DNA of 64,000 nt from Rhineura floridana (GCF_030035675.1 NC_084487.1:59967486-60031485), one strand, 5' to 3'. Shown: positions 51,574 through 63,685, counted from the stretch's first letter. Notes: generated from the letters alone by a model not told the origin. A program made the numbers and translations.

Positions 51574-53424
51574 TTTTTCAATTAATTTTTATTCAAATTT
51601 TCAAAACCAAAACAATACAAAAAGAAAAAAACACAAATCCATAACTAATACAAAAAAGAAAAAAAAAGAAAAAAAATGACTTCCGATTTGTCGTAGTTCA
51701 GCTATAAGTCTATAATATATAACAAGCCTGTATCTTGATAGATTATAAAATCACCTTCCTCCAGCGGTTATCTTAATTGGTTACAAATCTCATTAACATC
51801 ATATCATTTTATTCTTCCACAAAAAGTCAAAGAGAAGTTTCCAATCCTTGAGATATATGTCCATCAATTTTTTTTCTAGATAAACATGTCAATTAATCCA
51901 ACTCATCAAGTCTACTAAGTCCAGTAATTTCAAATCGCTCTTCTTCCATTATCCGTATTGGTTCCATCTTCCATCTTCCATCTTTACGCGCCCAATAATC
52001 TTGCTGTCATAGTCATATAATAAGAGTCTGATAGGAATTTCCTTTTTCACAGATATTTTCTTGCCATCAGTTCCGAACGTATCACTGAAGTATTGTTGCA
52101 AAGCCGCATCGCTGTTCCTCTTTTTTATATGATACACTAGCACATCTCTTGAAGATTTTTCCATTGACACAAAACAGGGATCAATTCTGTTAGCTTTCTC
52201 CATTTCAAGTTCCATCAAATCCTACCAGTCCAGTAATTTTTTTGAACCAATAATATCTTTATCTCCAATCTCTTCAATTCCTTCAGGGACAGCGCTGAGT
52301 TCCAAACCGTAATATTTGTCTCCAGGATCCATCACAGCCAGGAAATCCAAATCTTTTTCCATATCCATATTTAATCCAATCTCCATAGTTTGAACCTTGC
52401 CTTTAATTTCTCTTTCATCCTTTTTTGGTTTTCCAGATCCATCTTTATTCTCCTTTCTCATAGAATCCTGAATTTCTTTCAGCTCCTGTCTCATTTCGTC
52501 AAATTCAATTCTCAACGCTTGACTATTATTTCTCAGTTCTTGTTTTATTGAGTTAATCCCATTCATTATTTTCTGAAACATGTCTAAAGATAAAGTCCCT
52601 TCTTGTACATCCATAATCTTCTTAATTGTCATTCTTAAAGCCAAAGGAACAAAACTTCAATTTTCAATGTCCCAAGCAAAGAGCAGTTTATTTCTTCATC
52701 CAGTTACAAAGGAGTTAATCTTTCAAACCAACTGGCGTCACACTCTAGACAGCCCTTATCTCTTATATGCCCAGAAGTGCAAAAACAGCTTTAGTTCACA
52801 GCGTCCAAATAACTAGTAGCAGAAAAAATGAGCAGATTCATCAAAAAAAAAGTAGATCAGAAAAAATAGTCCCAGACATGTATTACACAGAAGTCTTATA
52901 AATCAAAAAGAAAGCCCTCATCCGTTGTAATCTTTATAATGCTATTTTCCATGTCAGCTTCTTGCAATAAAAAAAGATAGGCTATTTTTATTTTCTTCCC
53001 CCTTAGTTCCGTGAGTAAAAGAGAAGTAAAGTTTTGGCTCACCCAGGTTTTCCTAATTGCTGGTTCTTTGACAAATCTCTTTAGCTGTGTAGATAAGAAA
53101 GTAATAAGTGTAGACAGGAGAATACTTGCCTGTTAGGCCATTTTTCTTTAAAGAAAAAAAAAACGGGTCACTTTTTCAGCTGAGCTAGCTGGAAATCCTC
53201 GCTCCGTCCGAGCTGCTGGAAGACCTTCTTTCACAGACAATTCTGACGAGTTCCAGTCTCCAACAATCACAACAAAGCTGTGTGGGAAATCTCACGTTTC
53301 TTCCTTATCCGGAAGAAATCATCCCCAGTCAAAAAAGACCCTTCTGACTGGATTTAAAGCTGAAAAAGTTTCATCCAAGACGGGAGCCATCTCAGAGGCT
53401 GCACAGGTGGAGGGATCCTCCTGG
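51574..53424 (-). mobile_element. ORF1-only L1-type retroelement (HAL1-like), second copy
   Basis: An element of 1851 bp on the minus strand: a 5' UTR of about 790 bp (53424-52633), ORF1 (52632-51949), a 3' part and a poly-A tail (the T run at 51571-51578). The 5' UTR shares landmarks with the copy at 11407-13390, such as CTAACAGGCAAG, GAGATAAGG-GCTGTCT and AAAGAGATTTG. The 3' part shares CTGGAGGAA-GTGATTTTATA and GTTATATATTATAGACTTAT. ORF2 is missing at the same place in both. Flanked by an 84-bp target duplication. Confidence 0.8.
51949..52632 (-). CDS. L1-type ORF1, broken by one stop
   Basis: Starts MTIKKIMDVQEGTLSLDMFQ and continues with a Lys/Glu-rich coiled-coil-like stretch (IKQELRNN..., FDEMRQELKEIQDSMRKEN). 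Then the RRM-like part: YYGLELSAVPE, KKLLDW, an in-frame TAG at 52219-52221, then DLMELEMEKANRID, SSRDVLVYHIKKRNSDAALQ, TDGKKI, EIPIRLLLYDY. It ends WNQYG-stop. The alignment with the copy at 12164-12814 runs through the whole length except the minisatellite. It too lacks the usual ORF1p C-terminal domain. Confidence 0.75.
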
Positions 53425-53509
53425 AATTCAGAATTGTTTGGAAGTAAATGGAATAATAGAAATGTGTATTCTTCATGAACTATGATGTGAGTTAGAAAAT
53501 AGCTGATTT
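53425..53509. repeat. Long target-site duplication, right copy
   Basis: 85 bp, partner of 51490-51573; differences are TCTTCATGAAC versus TCTCCATGAC and GAGTTAG versus GAGCTAG. Confidence 0.9.
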
Positions 53510-53812
53510 AAAGAAGTAAAAGTTGGATTTCCAGGATGTAGTAAAGTCCAGACTATGTAGTCGGAAGGCCTAACTACTCATGACTTCATTGGCACCTATT
53601 GGGGATTTCCCTTCAAAGCAAATACAATCTCAGAAGAGGAATTTTCCTCAAGATTGCAGCATGGAGAAAAGGGTTAAATGTCTCCTCCCCTATGCACTGA
53701 TACCATTAATCATCATTCCCCATAGCTGATGCAATTTGCATTTTTAAAAACCTGCATGTAGTTTGGCCACAAGTAACAATGAAGGTTTTTCTATCTCCAT
53801 ATTGACCTATCA

Positions 53813-53913
53813 CAGATTTCACCAACCTGCTGTCCTCCAATTATTTTGGACTACAACCCATCTGCCATATGAGACTGAGTGGAGTTGTAGTCCAAAACAG
53901 CTGGGGAAGGCTG
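53813..53913. mobile_element. hAT-type fold-back MITE, decayed
   Basis: CAGATTTCACCAACCTGCTG, TTTTGGACTACAACCCATCT, GTGGAGTTGTAGTCCAAAAC, GGGGAAGGCTG. Right flank GTCTATCC against left ACCTATCA. Confidence 0.6.
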
Positions 53914-53969
53914 GTCTATCCACACCATTTTGCTTTCCACCCTATTAGAGTAGCAATAACTATGAAATT

Positions 53970-54280
53970 GAGTGCCAGGCCCACATTAGGAGAGTATCAT
54001 CAGGACTGGCATCAGAAGGCTCCAGGTCAGACCCTGACCAAGGGCCCCTGTGACCTAGAGGGGCCCCAAGGGGGCCCTGATTAGGGCGGGAGGGTAGCAC
54101 TCCCACTCCCAATTCCATCAACTCCCAACCCTGCCACGGATCAGAGAGAGGGAGCTCCCAGGGCCTCCCCCCCATACAGACTGCACAGGCCCATAAAACC
54201 CATCCACATGCCCCATCTACCTCTCCCGTTGCCATAAATGCTGTGTGCACTGCGTGCACATACCTGCCATCAACCTGTCT
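53970..54280. repeat. GC-rich non-autonomous DNA element, decayed
   Basis: GGGGCCCCAAGGGGGCCCTG, GCCACGGATCAGAGAGAGGG, and a right edge with GTGCACTGCGTGCACATACC, TGCCATCAACC. The right edge matches the one at 35405-35440 (GTGCTGCGCGTACATGCC, ACCATCAACC), so these two belong together and may be relatives of 16524-17013. Confidence 0.45.
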
Positions 54281-54282
54281 GC

Positions 54283-54525
54283 ATCTATGTTGGAATTGCT
54301 TTTTAAGATGTTTTTAAAGCTTTTGTAAAAAAATGTTTTTAAAGCTTTTTACAAAAGATTTTTTAAAGATGTTTTGTTTTAACATGTTTTTATAGGTGTA
54401 ATATATTTTATTTTATTTTTTTTGATGTTTTAGAGTGGTTTTAGCATTTTTGTTTGCCACCCTAGGCTCCTACTAGGAGGAAGGGTGGGATATATATTTC
54501 ATAGATAAATAAATAAACAATGTTT
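54283..54525 (+). mobile_element. LINE 3' UTR and end
   Basis: TCTGCATCTATGTTGGAATT, repeated TGTTTTTAAAGCTTTT, then GCCACCCTAGGCTCCTACTA, GGAGGAAGGGTGGGATATAT and an AAAT tail. Same family as the 3' part of 49930-51475 (GTGTTGGAATAGCTTTTT). Confidence 0.7.
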
Positions 54526-55539
54526 TCCATGGTATTTTAAAGTGTGATCTTATGCATGTCTACTTAGAGGTAAGTGATTCACAGGTTCGTAAGATTGCAG
54601 TCTTACAGAGCAATCCTAGATGTGAGCTGCAGAGTGGATTGGCAGATCCACCATTTCATCCAGAACCTGCCAGGTTGGAAAGTGAGGGTGGCTTTCCTGA
54701 CAATTTTACTGACAGCTGACAGACTTGGTTTGGGCCCATTTCTGGGGAATGGATGTGCCTTTGATCTAGTGGATCCATGCCTGGCCCTGTTCTGCAATGC
54801 TCCACCCTATGATGCTCCATTTTGGGACCCCATGCTGGCCATAACCAGCAGAAACACTGCTCCCAGACATATTTAATCTGCCATGCTTTCTACAGCTGTA
54901 GCAGGAGCCTTTGTGGTGGCAAAGGCTCCCAACATTGGCAGAGGTAGGGATGGGAGGAGGATTCAATTCAGATCACATTTAAAGGTAAACCTACCTAATT
55001 CACACTTTCCAAAACAATGCATGAACTGAAACACCACCATCCTTCAAAATTCACACATGTCCAGATTTTGCAATGCAGTTCTCCAGCCAAATAATGTGTA
55101 CAAAAATGCACATTCTAGAGCAAAGTATGCATACAAGTGCATGTATTAGTGAAAATAACATATTAAGGAAAATTGCTTTACAAAAATGTGCATATTAGAA
55201 AAATGCATAAAAATGTGTCTATTAGGAGAAATGTACTCTATAATGCTGATGGTTTTCATGAGGACTTTTTTTAAAAAAATGCAAACTGATGCGGAGAGCT
55301 GAATTTAAGAATGGAAAAAGAATAACCAGAGTGAAAGCAAAAATGACAGATTCATCTATCCCTAGACATAGGCCAGCGGATGGGGGCGCCTGCAAAATTT
55401 TAACCCCTTCCAGCTGCAAGGATCAAGGGATTATGGGTGCAGCCTAGGTATCTTTCAGCAACAGCAAAAAAATTGCCAGGAGAAGGTCTTAAGGAATTTT
55501 GTCTGTCTTCTAAGTTCACCCCTATAGCCATTGTGATCA

Positions 55540-55657
55540 TGGATATAATGGGAAAGCCTGCTTGTGGGCTTCCGATGCGCATCTGGTTGGCCACTGTGAG
55601 AACAGGACATTGGACTAGATGACTGGCCTGATCCAGCAGGCTCTTATGTTCTAATGT
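55540..55657 (+). mobile_element. SINE-like repeat 3' end
   Basis: GCCTGCTTGTGGGCTTCCGA, CATCTGGTTGGCCACTGTGA, GACTGGCCTGATCCAGCAGG, CTCTTATGTTCTAATG. Closest to 630-720; its 5' part may extend upstream. Confidence 0.65.
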
Positions 55658-58600
55658 TCCTCTAAAAATGAGGTGGAAAGAAATAATGTTCCTTTTCAGG
55701 CAGGTTGCCACTTGCCTATGACTCATATGGATGACTCTTGCTCTAGCTGAAACTCATCCTGTATATAAAATACTGAAATCCTGTAAATGTAAGGGCAAAC
55801 AGGATTTTAGAGATTAATGTATAAACAAGCAGAGCTGACTATCACAGAACATGCAGATCAAAAGGTGTGCATTTTCCAGTGAAAAAATTGAGTAGATTTC
55901 TCTCCACAGTATAACTGGGTTAAAGTAAGACTTGTTCATGTTTCTAGATTAATTAGACAAATACTATCTAACACTTAGAATGAAATTTATCCCACTAGAA
56001 CTGCAGATACTATAGAGAGCATATTCACAAATAAATAAGCACAACTATACGTAATTAATGTTGCAGTGCCAGCTAGTTTTTAAATCAAGTTTATAGATTT
56101 TGTGTAAATCACAGAGGAATCAAAGCTAATGGAATCCAAATCCACCAAAGCAACACCAATACATAACCACTGAGATACTGTCTTATTTTATTGACACAAA
56201 AGCTTTTTTCTTCCCCCCCCTCCCCTCCTCCCACCTTTTCCCCCTAACATCAAGCTTGATTATCAGTTCTGGAGAACTCAAAAACTTGCTCACTGTTTTC
56301 TGAAATATGTGTTGGGGCTTCTCATATCCTTTTCTCAAGAAAACATCCCAGTGAATGCAATGGGATTACAAGAAAGATACATAGGGATAAATTTAGGTCA
56401 ATGGTGTTTAAAACTACTGGAGATTATGGCAAACAACCCAAAGATGATGGTCAGGGTTATTAATTTTGTTTAAAGAAGATAAGAAGATAAGTGTGGATTC
56501 CATAATCTGATTAGAATACGGTGTTTATCGCACTATAGCCTAGTTACTGCAGTTGGATGCGTAAAAGTTACAGCTTTTGTGTGGAAGTATTAATGAGATT
56601 ATGTCTGTACTGCATATGGAGTGGGGGAAACTGCTCCAAAAATTATGGAGTCATTTGGATTCCTCAGCAGTTGTTTGGACAGCCACATTGTTTATAATAG
56701 TTTGGATTCTCCAAAGAAGGTGAAACCACATGCCAGGTCATTTTTAAATTCAGCTTTAGAAGCACAGATTTTTGCAGTGTGAATAAACTTCAGTGGGACA
56801 AGGATGAATAGTTCTTCCAGATGAGAAGAAACAGAAGGGAGGAAAGCATCAACTGCTAGGGGAGAAAAACCAAAACAGAACTAGTATGTTTGGGGATTCC
56901 TTTGGCTGGTTTCCTTGACTGAGCTCTCTGACTCACATTAATAATGGCAGACATGCTCGCTGGGCTGTTGAGCGTCTGCCAAGCCAGCGTGGTACATTCT
57001 CAGAACCAAGGGCACCTTACAGTATAAATAAATGGGCTCTGAAAGCATACTTGTGTGGAGAAGGACTAGATGCTCAGCAACTCTAAAACAGATTTCCTTG
57101 GAAATCAAAATAGGTTTGGCACTTTACACCGGTGAAGACTCTTTGCCACATTGTGCCAAACGTACAAGCACCAGACACTGTTTGAAGAAACACAGAATAG
57201 AGGCCACCCCTAGGAAATCCATTATCTACATTAAATGAACCCTGGCAGACAGAGACAAAGCCATTTTTTTTAAAAAAGTGAGCTGTAGAATGTTTAGATA
57301 CAGGAACTTTATTTTCAGTTCCATCTTGAGACATAAGAGAATCACCACAAACAGTCACTCAGTTTCTTGCTAAAAGTGCTATGAGGAATGCTCATTGGAG
57401 AACAGAGACTTCCCTGATGTGGCTAACTAGGCCATATTTATACAACCCAATTTTGTGATGACATTTCTACTTATACCAGGTGGGAAGCAAGCAAGACAGG
57501 CCCAAGATACTTTTCTATTGAAGGCAAAGGACAAGATGCCCCTGCCAGACACACACACATGCAAGTCAAACTGGCAGCTGAATTTTACTTCACCACTGGA
57601 CTAGTGACTGGACACCAGTCTACCTCAGTGGGAGGAGGGTAGGCTATGTTGCACACATAGCTCTGTCCTTCTATGCCTCTCCTTCACTCTGCACCCCAAT
57701 CAGCCACCCAAAGGGATTGCCTCACTCTGCCTAATGACAGTGCTGGTCCAGCCATTTTGCAATTTTGGATGCGCTCTTTTCACCCCCACAAAATAGGATG
57801 TTGCTCCATAGGCTGCTTTCTGTCAGGTCAGAATGAGGTACCAGCCATGTGCAATGTGGCATGCCACCTTAAAAGCTTTTGGCTTGACAGTGCCACCTCT
57901 GGATTGAAGTAATCAAGGCAGTGGCAATACTATGCTAAACTATCATCACCTGAAAAATCAAAATTTCTTGCATGCAGAGAACTTTATCTCTTCATCCTTG
58001 CTGGATCATCCTTAACATTTGCTTTTCGGCCAGTCTAAAAGAATTTGACAGAGTGTTGATGCAAGCAGTGACTTATGCGGTACCTTGTTCATTGCCAAAC
58101 TGTGTATGAAATCTCATTTACAGTTGCTCACAACATTAAGTAGCTCCTTTCTAATCTCAGTCTTTATCTGTATGCTTGTAAATATCAGCACTTTATTGCA
58201 TCAAAGAAAACAGGTTGTGCCTTCTTAAGTGTCCAATGAACAAACTTTGACAACATTCATTATACTCTAACTAGACAATCCTATGGTCTTAGCACACCAG
58301 AGGGCTACCTACACTGACAAAACTTTGGCATGACATAGTCAGGATTCTATACTCCCCCATCCTTCCCAAAGCTTGAGAAAGCAGAGGTACCACAAAAGAC
58401 ACAGAGCAGAGCAACTCTGCCAAGCACATTCCCAGCATTTGTGACAACACTGCCAACACCCCCACTAATCATGGAGCACCATGTCAACGAAGTCCCAGTC
58501 TTTAGCCAGGTGCAGATGGAACCAATCAATATTCAGTGATATAGGACAATCCCTCCTAATGCCATTCTCTGTTGCCACACATGAAACACAGTCTGTGAGA

Positions 58601-58733
58601 CAGAGCCTCTACTGCAGGAGCAGCCAGCACAAATTCAGCAACCATGAGCCTCCGGGAATCCTGAGCTGCACAGTGGGCAATGAATCCCCCTTATACCATT
58701 CACAGACACAGGCTGCTCATAATTACTCTATTG

Positions 58734-58841
58734 CAGCCTTTCCCAACCAGTGTGCCTCCAGATGTTGTTGGACCACAACTCCCATCAGCCTCAGCCAGCA
58801 TTGCCAACAACATCTGGAGGCACACCAGTTGGGAAAGGCTG
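58734..58841. mobile_element. hAT-type fold-back MITE, family B, shortened
   Basis: CAGCCTTTCCCAACCAGTGT and CACACCAGTTGGGAAAGGCTG. 8-bp duplication CTCTATTG / CTCTATCG (58726-58733, 58842-58849). The right inner arm is deleted: the centre jumps from AGCCAGCATTGCC to AACAACATCTGGAGG. Confidence 0.82.
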
Positions 58842-59764
58842 CTCTATCGTCTGTGTAACACAAGGGAAGAAAGGATGGGCAGGGTAATACACAAATAGTT
58901 CCCTTGGCAGTAGACCATAGGCCCACTGAGGAGGGGGAAAGCCTTTAGGGAGGCAAGTAAGGGGAGAAATTACAACAGGCAACATGAACACTGACAACAG
59001 CACTCTCACTGGAGAAAGCCTTGTTAGATCAGCTCATAGGGTATGTTGGGTGTTAGTCTAAATGACTCTGGTGGAGTAGGAAAAGGGGAGGATGTTGTGG
59101 CCTTTTAGCCCTATGTTTGGCATGGTGGAGTGGGAGAGGGTGGAGAGCAATTTATTTGTGTATCTATGTGCTCTGCATTGAGTTACAATGCAAACTGTTT
59201 TGCTGATGTAATGTTACACCCGCATAGGGGCCATCAGGAGGGTTGGAAGGAGCTTAGGATTTTATGTTAAATTCAATTCTCTTGGACACAAGAATGGTAC
59301 ATCCCCTTTGTCATGCCCCTCTGCTGGCAGGTTTGTCCTGGTGGTAGGAATATACTAGCATAGTGTACCACTAGTGTATCCAAGATATTACACCACTGTA
59401 TTTTCACTGTAGGGGGCTTACACCCTAACCAAATCTTCCTAGTCAGCATATCTGGAATATTAGCATTGCACCAAAAGTAGGGTAGTGTTCTAGTTTTCAG
59501 TACTGTATAATGTTTCAGCCTGGTAAATAATAATAAAAGCAAGCCTACTGTCTATGATCTTCTCACCTGCATTCTGCAGGCTAAATGGCTACTGTTTGTT
59601 GGTACCCACATGGGCAGTACATTTGACTGATAGACTCACTAGTCTATCTCAAACCGAGCTGCCTAAGAGCTGCCATTTTCTGAGACAAAAAGAGCACATG
59701 TGAATTCCAGACCTAAAGTCTAAATACTCCATTTATTTAAGCGGTAAGATTTTTTGTTATATAA

Positions 59765-60150
59765 CAGCTGGTATAGCACAGTGGGGAGGACAGCCTGGCT
59801 GGGAGTCCAGAGTCTGTGAGTTCAAATTCCCGCTCGTGTCTTCTGGGTGTCAAGGGCCAGCTAAAGATCACCCCACAGTGAGTGGCTCAGGGGTTACGTG
59901 CCTGCCACCTGTGCAGCCGTGGGCAAGCTGCATAGTCCCAAGGAGCCCAGTTGCCCCCCAGCTGACAGTTGTGGACAAGGAAGGGTCTGGCTTGTGGAGC
60001 TGTGGCAAGCTGAGCAGGCCCTAGCCAGCTGGAGAGGACTAGCCTCAGAGGGAGGCAATGGTAAACCCCCTCTGAATACTGCTTACCATGAAAACTCTAT
60101 TCATAGGGTCGCCATAAGTCAGGATCGACTTGAAGGCAGTCCATTTCCAT
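59765..60150 (+). mobile_element. tRNA-derived SINE with BovB-like tail
   Basis: Head AGCTGGTATAGCACAGTGGG, CTGGGAGTCCAGAGTCTGTG, AGTTCAAATTCCCGC (B box). Long body with AGGGAGGCAATGGTAAACCC, CTGCTTACCATGAAAACTCT. Tail ATAGGGTCGCCATAAGTCAG, GATCGACTTGAAGGCAGT, the BovB-type 3' end. About 385 bp, nearly complete. Confidence 0.78.
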
Positions 60151-60622
60151 CCCATCACCATCATTCAGGGTGCATCTAAAGGAAAATTAGGCAATCAGTA
60201 TATGATCTGTGTCTGGCTTTATGAAACAAGACATATTCATTGTACTTAGTTCCAATTTCATTCAGCCGTCATTTAAACTACTCCAGAGCAGGTTTGTGCG
60301 TTGTACCTGGGGAGCATCAGCTATAAAAATGCCTGGTGTTTTGTGAGTTATCATTATTCTAACTCTCAAGCATCTTAAAATAACAGCAGCTACTATTTCA
60401 AGGACATCACAATATTCTGAAAAAAGAGTTGCACTGTTGCAACTTGCACTGTTGGAACAGCAACAACTACATGGCCAACCATTGCAAACCAATGGCTGAG
60501 AAAATGATTCGAAGGATATCCTTGGCACCAGACAGTGAGTCCTGGGGTTGGATGCAATGGGGAAATAAAGCCAGCTATACCCTGCAGGTCCCTGAAATCT
60601 GTAACACTAAAGGTTTTCATAT

Positions 60623-60852
60623 ATTACATTCAGCAAGTGTACAATCTGTGAACTTACATACACAAATAGCCGAGTTGTACACTTCTACAGTTATTCACAC
60701 GAAACATTTAACAAGCGTTCAGTCTATGTGCCTACGTACACAATAGTTGGGCTGTACAAATCAACAAATGTACACTCTTTCACACAAACACCTGTAGAGA
60801 CAGCTAGCTTGTACCTATGTTCAGAGTAATGTGTGAACAAGCACATTGTGAG
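60623..60852 (-). repeat. Unassigned interspersed repeat, copy 2
   Basis: The reverse complement aligns with 29119-29346: TTGTTGATTTGTACAGCCCA, CTATTGTGTACGTAGGCACA, GTGTGAATAACTGTAGAAGT, and TGTGTATGTAAGTTCACAGA. Two internal units of about 75 bp, as in copy 1. Confidence 0.65.
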
Positions 60853-61732
60853 GCTGCCCTGAATGAGGCTAGGAGAGCTTATGTTTGCCAGTAACGTCAT
60901 GTGAACCATACGAATTTAAAGGAGATGTGAGTAGCACCAAACACACAGTAAACCACTGTGCAGATGAGCACTGTGTGTCTGGAGTTCTCACACTGGTATG
61001 GATACCTAACTAGAGTTTCTCAATGACCAATATAAACTGAGGTCAGCAAATAAAAATTAGAACTTCCTTGCTCTGGCCGTCTGCTTAGTCAGCCTGTGCC
61101 AGATTAAATGGAAGTAACTGGAGTGAAGGTGCTTTGATGGACATTCAAGAGCTCCTTGGAAACAATCCAAGCTTCAAAGCAAGAACATTCCAATCCCATT
61201 ATCAATTATTAAGGAACTCTGATCCCAGCTCCAAAAGCCTCATATGGACCATAATGTTCAGTGTGCCAATCACATTTCTGTACTGCTCTTCTTCAGTTCT
61301 CCTACAGTCAGCAAACTGGTAATAAATTATAGAAGTTTCATTAATGGCCCATCAGGCTAGTCTTTATTTAAAATCCACTGCAAAAGATACATGAAGCTAT
61401 ACTTAACCCACAAGGTAGAGACTGAAAGAAATAGGCTGTGCAGTATGAACTTGGGGCTCCTGCAGTGCTGCAGGTGCTGCTTTGGGGGGCTACTGTTGCT
61501 TTAAGAGCAGCACCGCCTCCCTGTATTTCATTGCTTCCTGCTGCAAAACTTTCCCTACATTATTTTTTGCTCTAGGGCAAACAAAAAACTCTGTCATTCT
61601 TTTCAACATTGGGACTCAATCATAAAAGGAATGTGCATAAGGGATGAAGGTTCTGCATAAAATGAATAGAACAGACTACCCATGCAGAAAATTTATATGT
61701 ACATCTATGCACATGTGATTTGTCCTCCATGC

Positions 61733-61880
61733 AATGTAAGTTGCACAGCAGAGCAAGTTTTCCAGGACTCAGTGGGGGACACCTGTTCTTCCTGAAAAAC
61801 TTGTGCCATGCATTATCTTATTTTCTTAAATCTGTGTACCACCTTTCCTTCAGCTAAAATGATGTGCATGTGGTCCGGCA
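61733..61880 (+). repeat. Local direct duplication, copy 1
   Basis: TGCACAGCAGAGCAAGTTTT, CCAGGACTCAGTGGGGGACA, CATGCATTATCTTATTTTCT, CACCTTTCCTTCAGC. Aligns with 62371-62518 in the same orientation. Confidence 0.8.
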
Positions 61881-62151
61881 CACTTGGAGAACACAAACAA
61901 TTTGCTGCTCTCAGAATAAAGAATGTGATGAAAGATGACATTCTGCAGCAGAAAATCACATTCACAGCCTCGTTCAGAGAGGCAGCTGCTGAACTCTGGA
62001 GGGCTTCCTCAAATGCAGGCAGGAACATGAGTGGGGAACTGTTGAAAAACAAAACCATAGGATTTGATGCATAGTGTGGCATGGCAGCCAGCAGTACTCC
62101 CAGCCAAACCACATCTCTACGCTTGACAGCCTTGGCCTCCAGTCTTTTGGA

Positions 62152-62365
62152 AAGGGACTGTAGTCCAATGGTAGAACACTTGCTTTGTATACAGAAGGCC
62201 CCAAGTTGTCTATCTGGAATCTCCACTTAAAATAATCAGATATAAGGTGACGAGAAAGACCTTTGCCTGAGATCCTGAAGAGTTGCTGCTACTCAGAGTG
62301 GAGAATACTGGGTTAGATGAACTAATACTCTCACCTGGCATAAAGCAGCTTCCTTCCTATTGTCC
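62152..62365 (+). mobile_element. tRNA-derived SINE
   Basis: GGACTGTAGTCCAATGGTAG, CTTGCTTTGTATACAGAAGG, a decayed B box, TGCCTGAGATCCTGAAGAGT, TAAAGCAGCTTCCTTCCTAT. Lies between the two direct duplicates. Confidence 0.65.
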
Positions 62366-62370
62366 TCCTT

Positions 62371-62518
62371 ACAGTATAAATTGCACAGCAGAGGAAGTTT
62401 CCAGGACTCAGTGGGGGACAGTTTTTCTTCCTTAACAATGTGCACCATGCATTGTCTTATTTTCTTAAACCTATATTCCACCTTTCCTCCACCTAAGGTG
62501 AGATGCATGTGGTCCCCA
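62371..62518 (+). repeat. Local direct duplication, copy 2
   Basis: TGCACAGCAGAGGAAGTTTC, CAGGACTCAGTGGGGGACAG, CATGCATTGTCTTATTTTCT, CCACCTTTCCTCCACC. Its right end runs into the 5S-derived SINE; copy 1 stops there. Confidence 0.8.
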
Positions 62519-62640
62519 GGAGGTCTCCCTTCCAGGAGGTGACCACCATACCCAGACCTGTTTAGCTTCAGCAAGGAGGCAGCCTTGTGTACCTTCAAGA
62601 CCATACTCTGGGACCCATCTACAGAGTCCGGGTAGCCCTG
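62468..62640 (-). mobile_element. 5S rRNA-derived SINE, second copy
   Basis: In reverse: AGTATGGTCTTGAAGGTACA, GCTGAAGCTAAACAGGTCTG, GGTATGGTGGTCACCTCC, GGAAGGGAGACCTCCTGG, then a LINE-like end GGAGGAAAGGTGGAATATAG. Same order as 18855-19016. Confidence 0.7.
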
Positions 62641-63349
62641 CTGAAGGATTGCAGCTGAATTCTCCAGCTTTTATTCTCCACATTCAAATAAGCTTTTTGT
62701 AACTTTGAACATGTTGCTTTTGGAGCAAAAGATAAGAATGAACAAGAAAACTAGTCAGCCCATGCCACCTTGCACTGTTGAGTTATATCAGAGTATGGAA
62801 TGATTAACATAAGAATAAATGCTGATGAAAGCATGAGGGTAATTGCCTCCATTGGGGCTCGAGTATAGTGAACCTAATAATCTATAACTATTTTAACAGC
62901 CCCCAGACTGTTGCTAAATAGATATATAGCATCATACTTGCTTCCTAAGCAATATTTTATTACCTGCCAAGAACTTACAAGCAGTGAAACTGTAAAAGAT
63001 TGTCATACGATTTATGTATTTTGTTCTGGTAATAGTCTGGACATGGTGTAATTTAATCATTAGCTCACAAGGGAAACAAGAGATCAAAAGGGTATTGAGT
63101 TTGGGACAAGAAAACTTGAAAGATGGACTTGAAGAGATATTAAGCTGACAGACAGGTGATATAGTCAGACATAAAATAACTATACCCGATGGAATTTTCA
63201 GATTCATTTGCACATTCTGATGAAGACCCTGTGCAATAAACGTTTTAGAACCATTTGGAGTGATGTGGAAAACATGAAGCACAAAAATAAAGATGTTCAT
63301 AAAGGTATACTCTTTGGGCATATCTGCACCATAACCTGTCCATTTCTCA

Positions 63350-63685
63350 GAGAGGTACCAGCAGTCCGAGGAACACATTCTCTTCTGGGCAACTTCCGGG
63401 AACCACATGCCAATAGTGGAGGGTGGGATGGGTGTGTCTAGAAGCAAAAGTGGGTGGAATAATAAATATAAAGGCTAGTTTCTACATATCCTCACACACA
63501 TCCCTAACTTCACAGGCAATCAAGAGGCATTATCAGAGTTCAAGGACACACTCAAGCCAAGCAAAAACACTCAGGGAGGTTCCAAACCAAGGCCAGTGAG
63601 GGGTTGTGGCCTGTAGAGAGTCCAGAGGGCCAAACAGAGAGGCCTGGAGAGCCTGAGGTTTTCCATTCCTGGTGAAAAGGACCAG
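63350..63685. mobile_element. Non-autonomous hAT-type element, decayed
   Basis: GAAGCAAAAGTGGGTGGAAT, CAATCAAGAGGCATTATCAG, AAGCAAAAACACTCAGGGAG, GTGAGGGGTTGTGGCCTGTA and GAGAGGCCTGGAGAGCCTGA follow the element at 43649-43993 in order. Ends not resolved. Confidence 0.6.
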
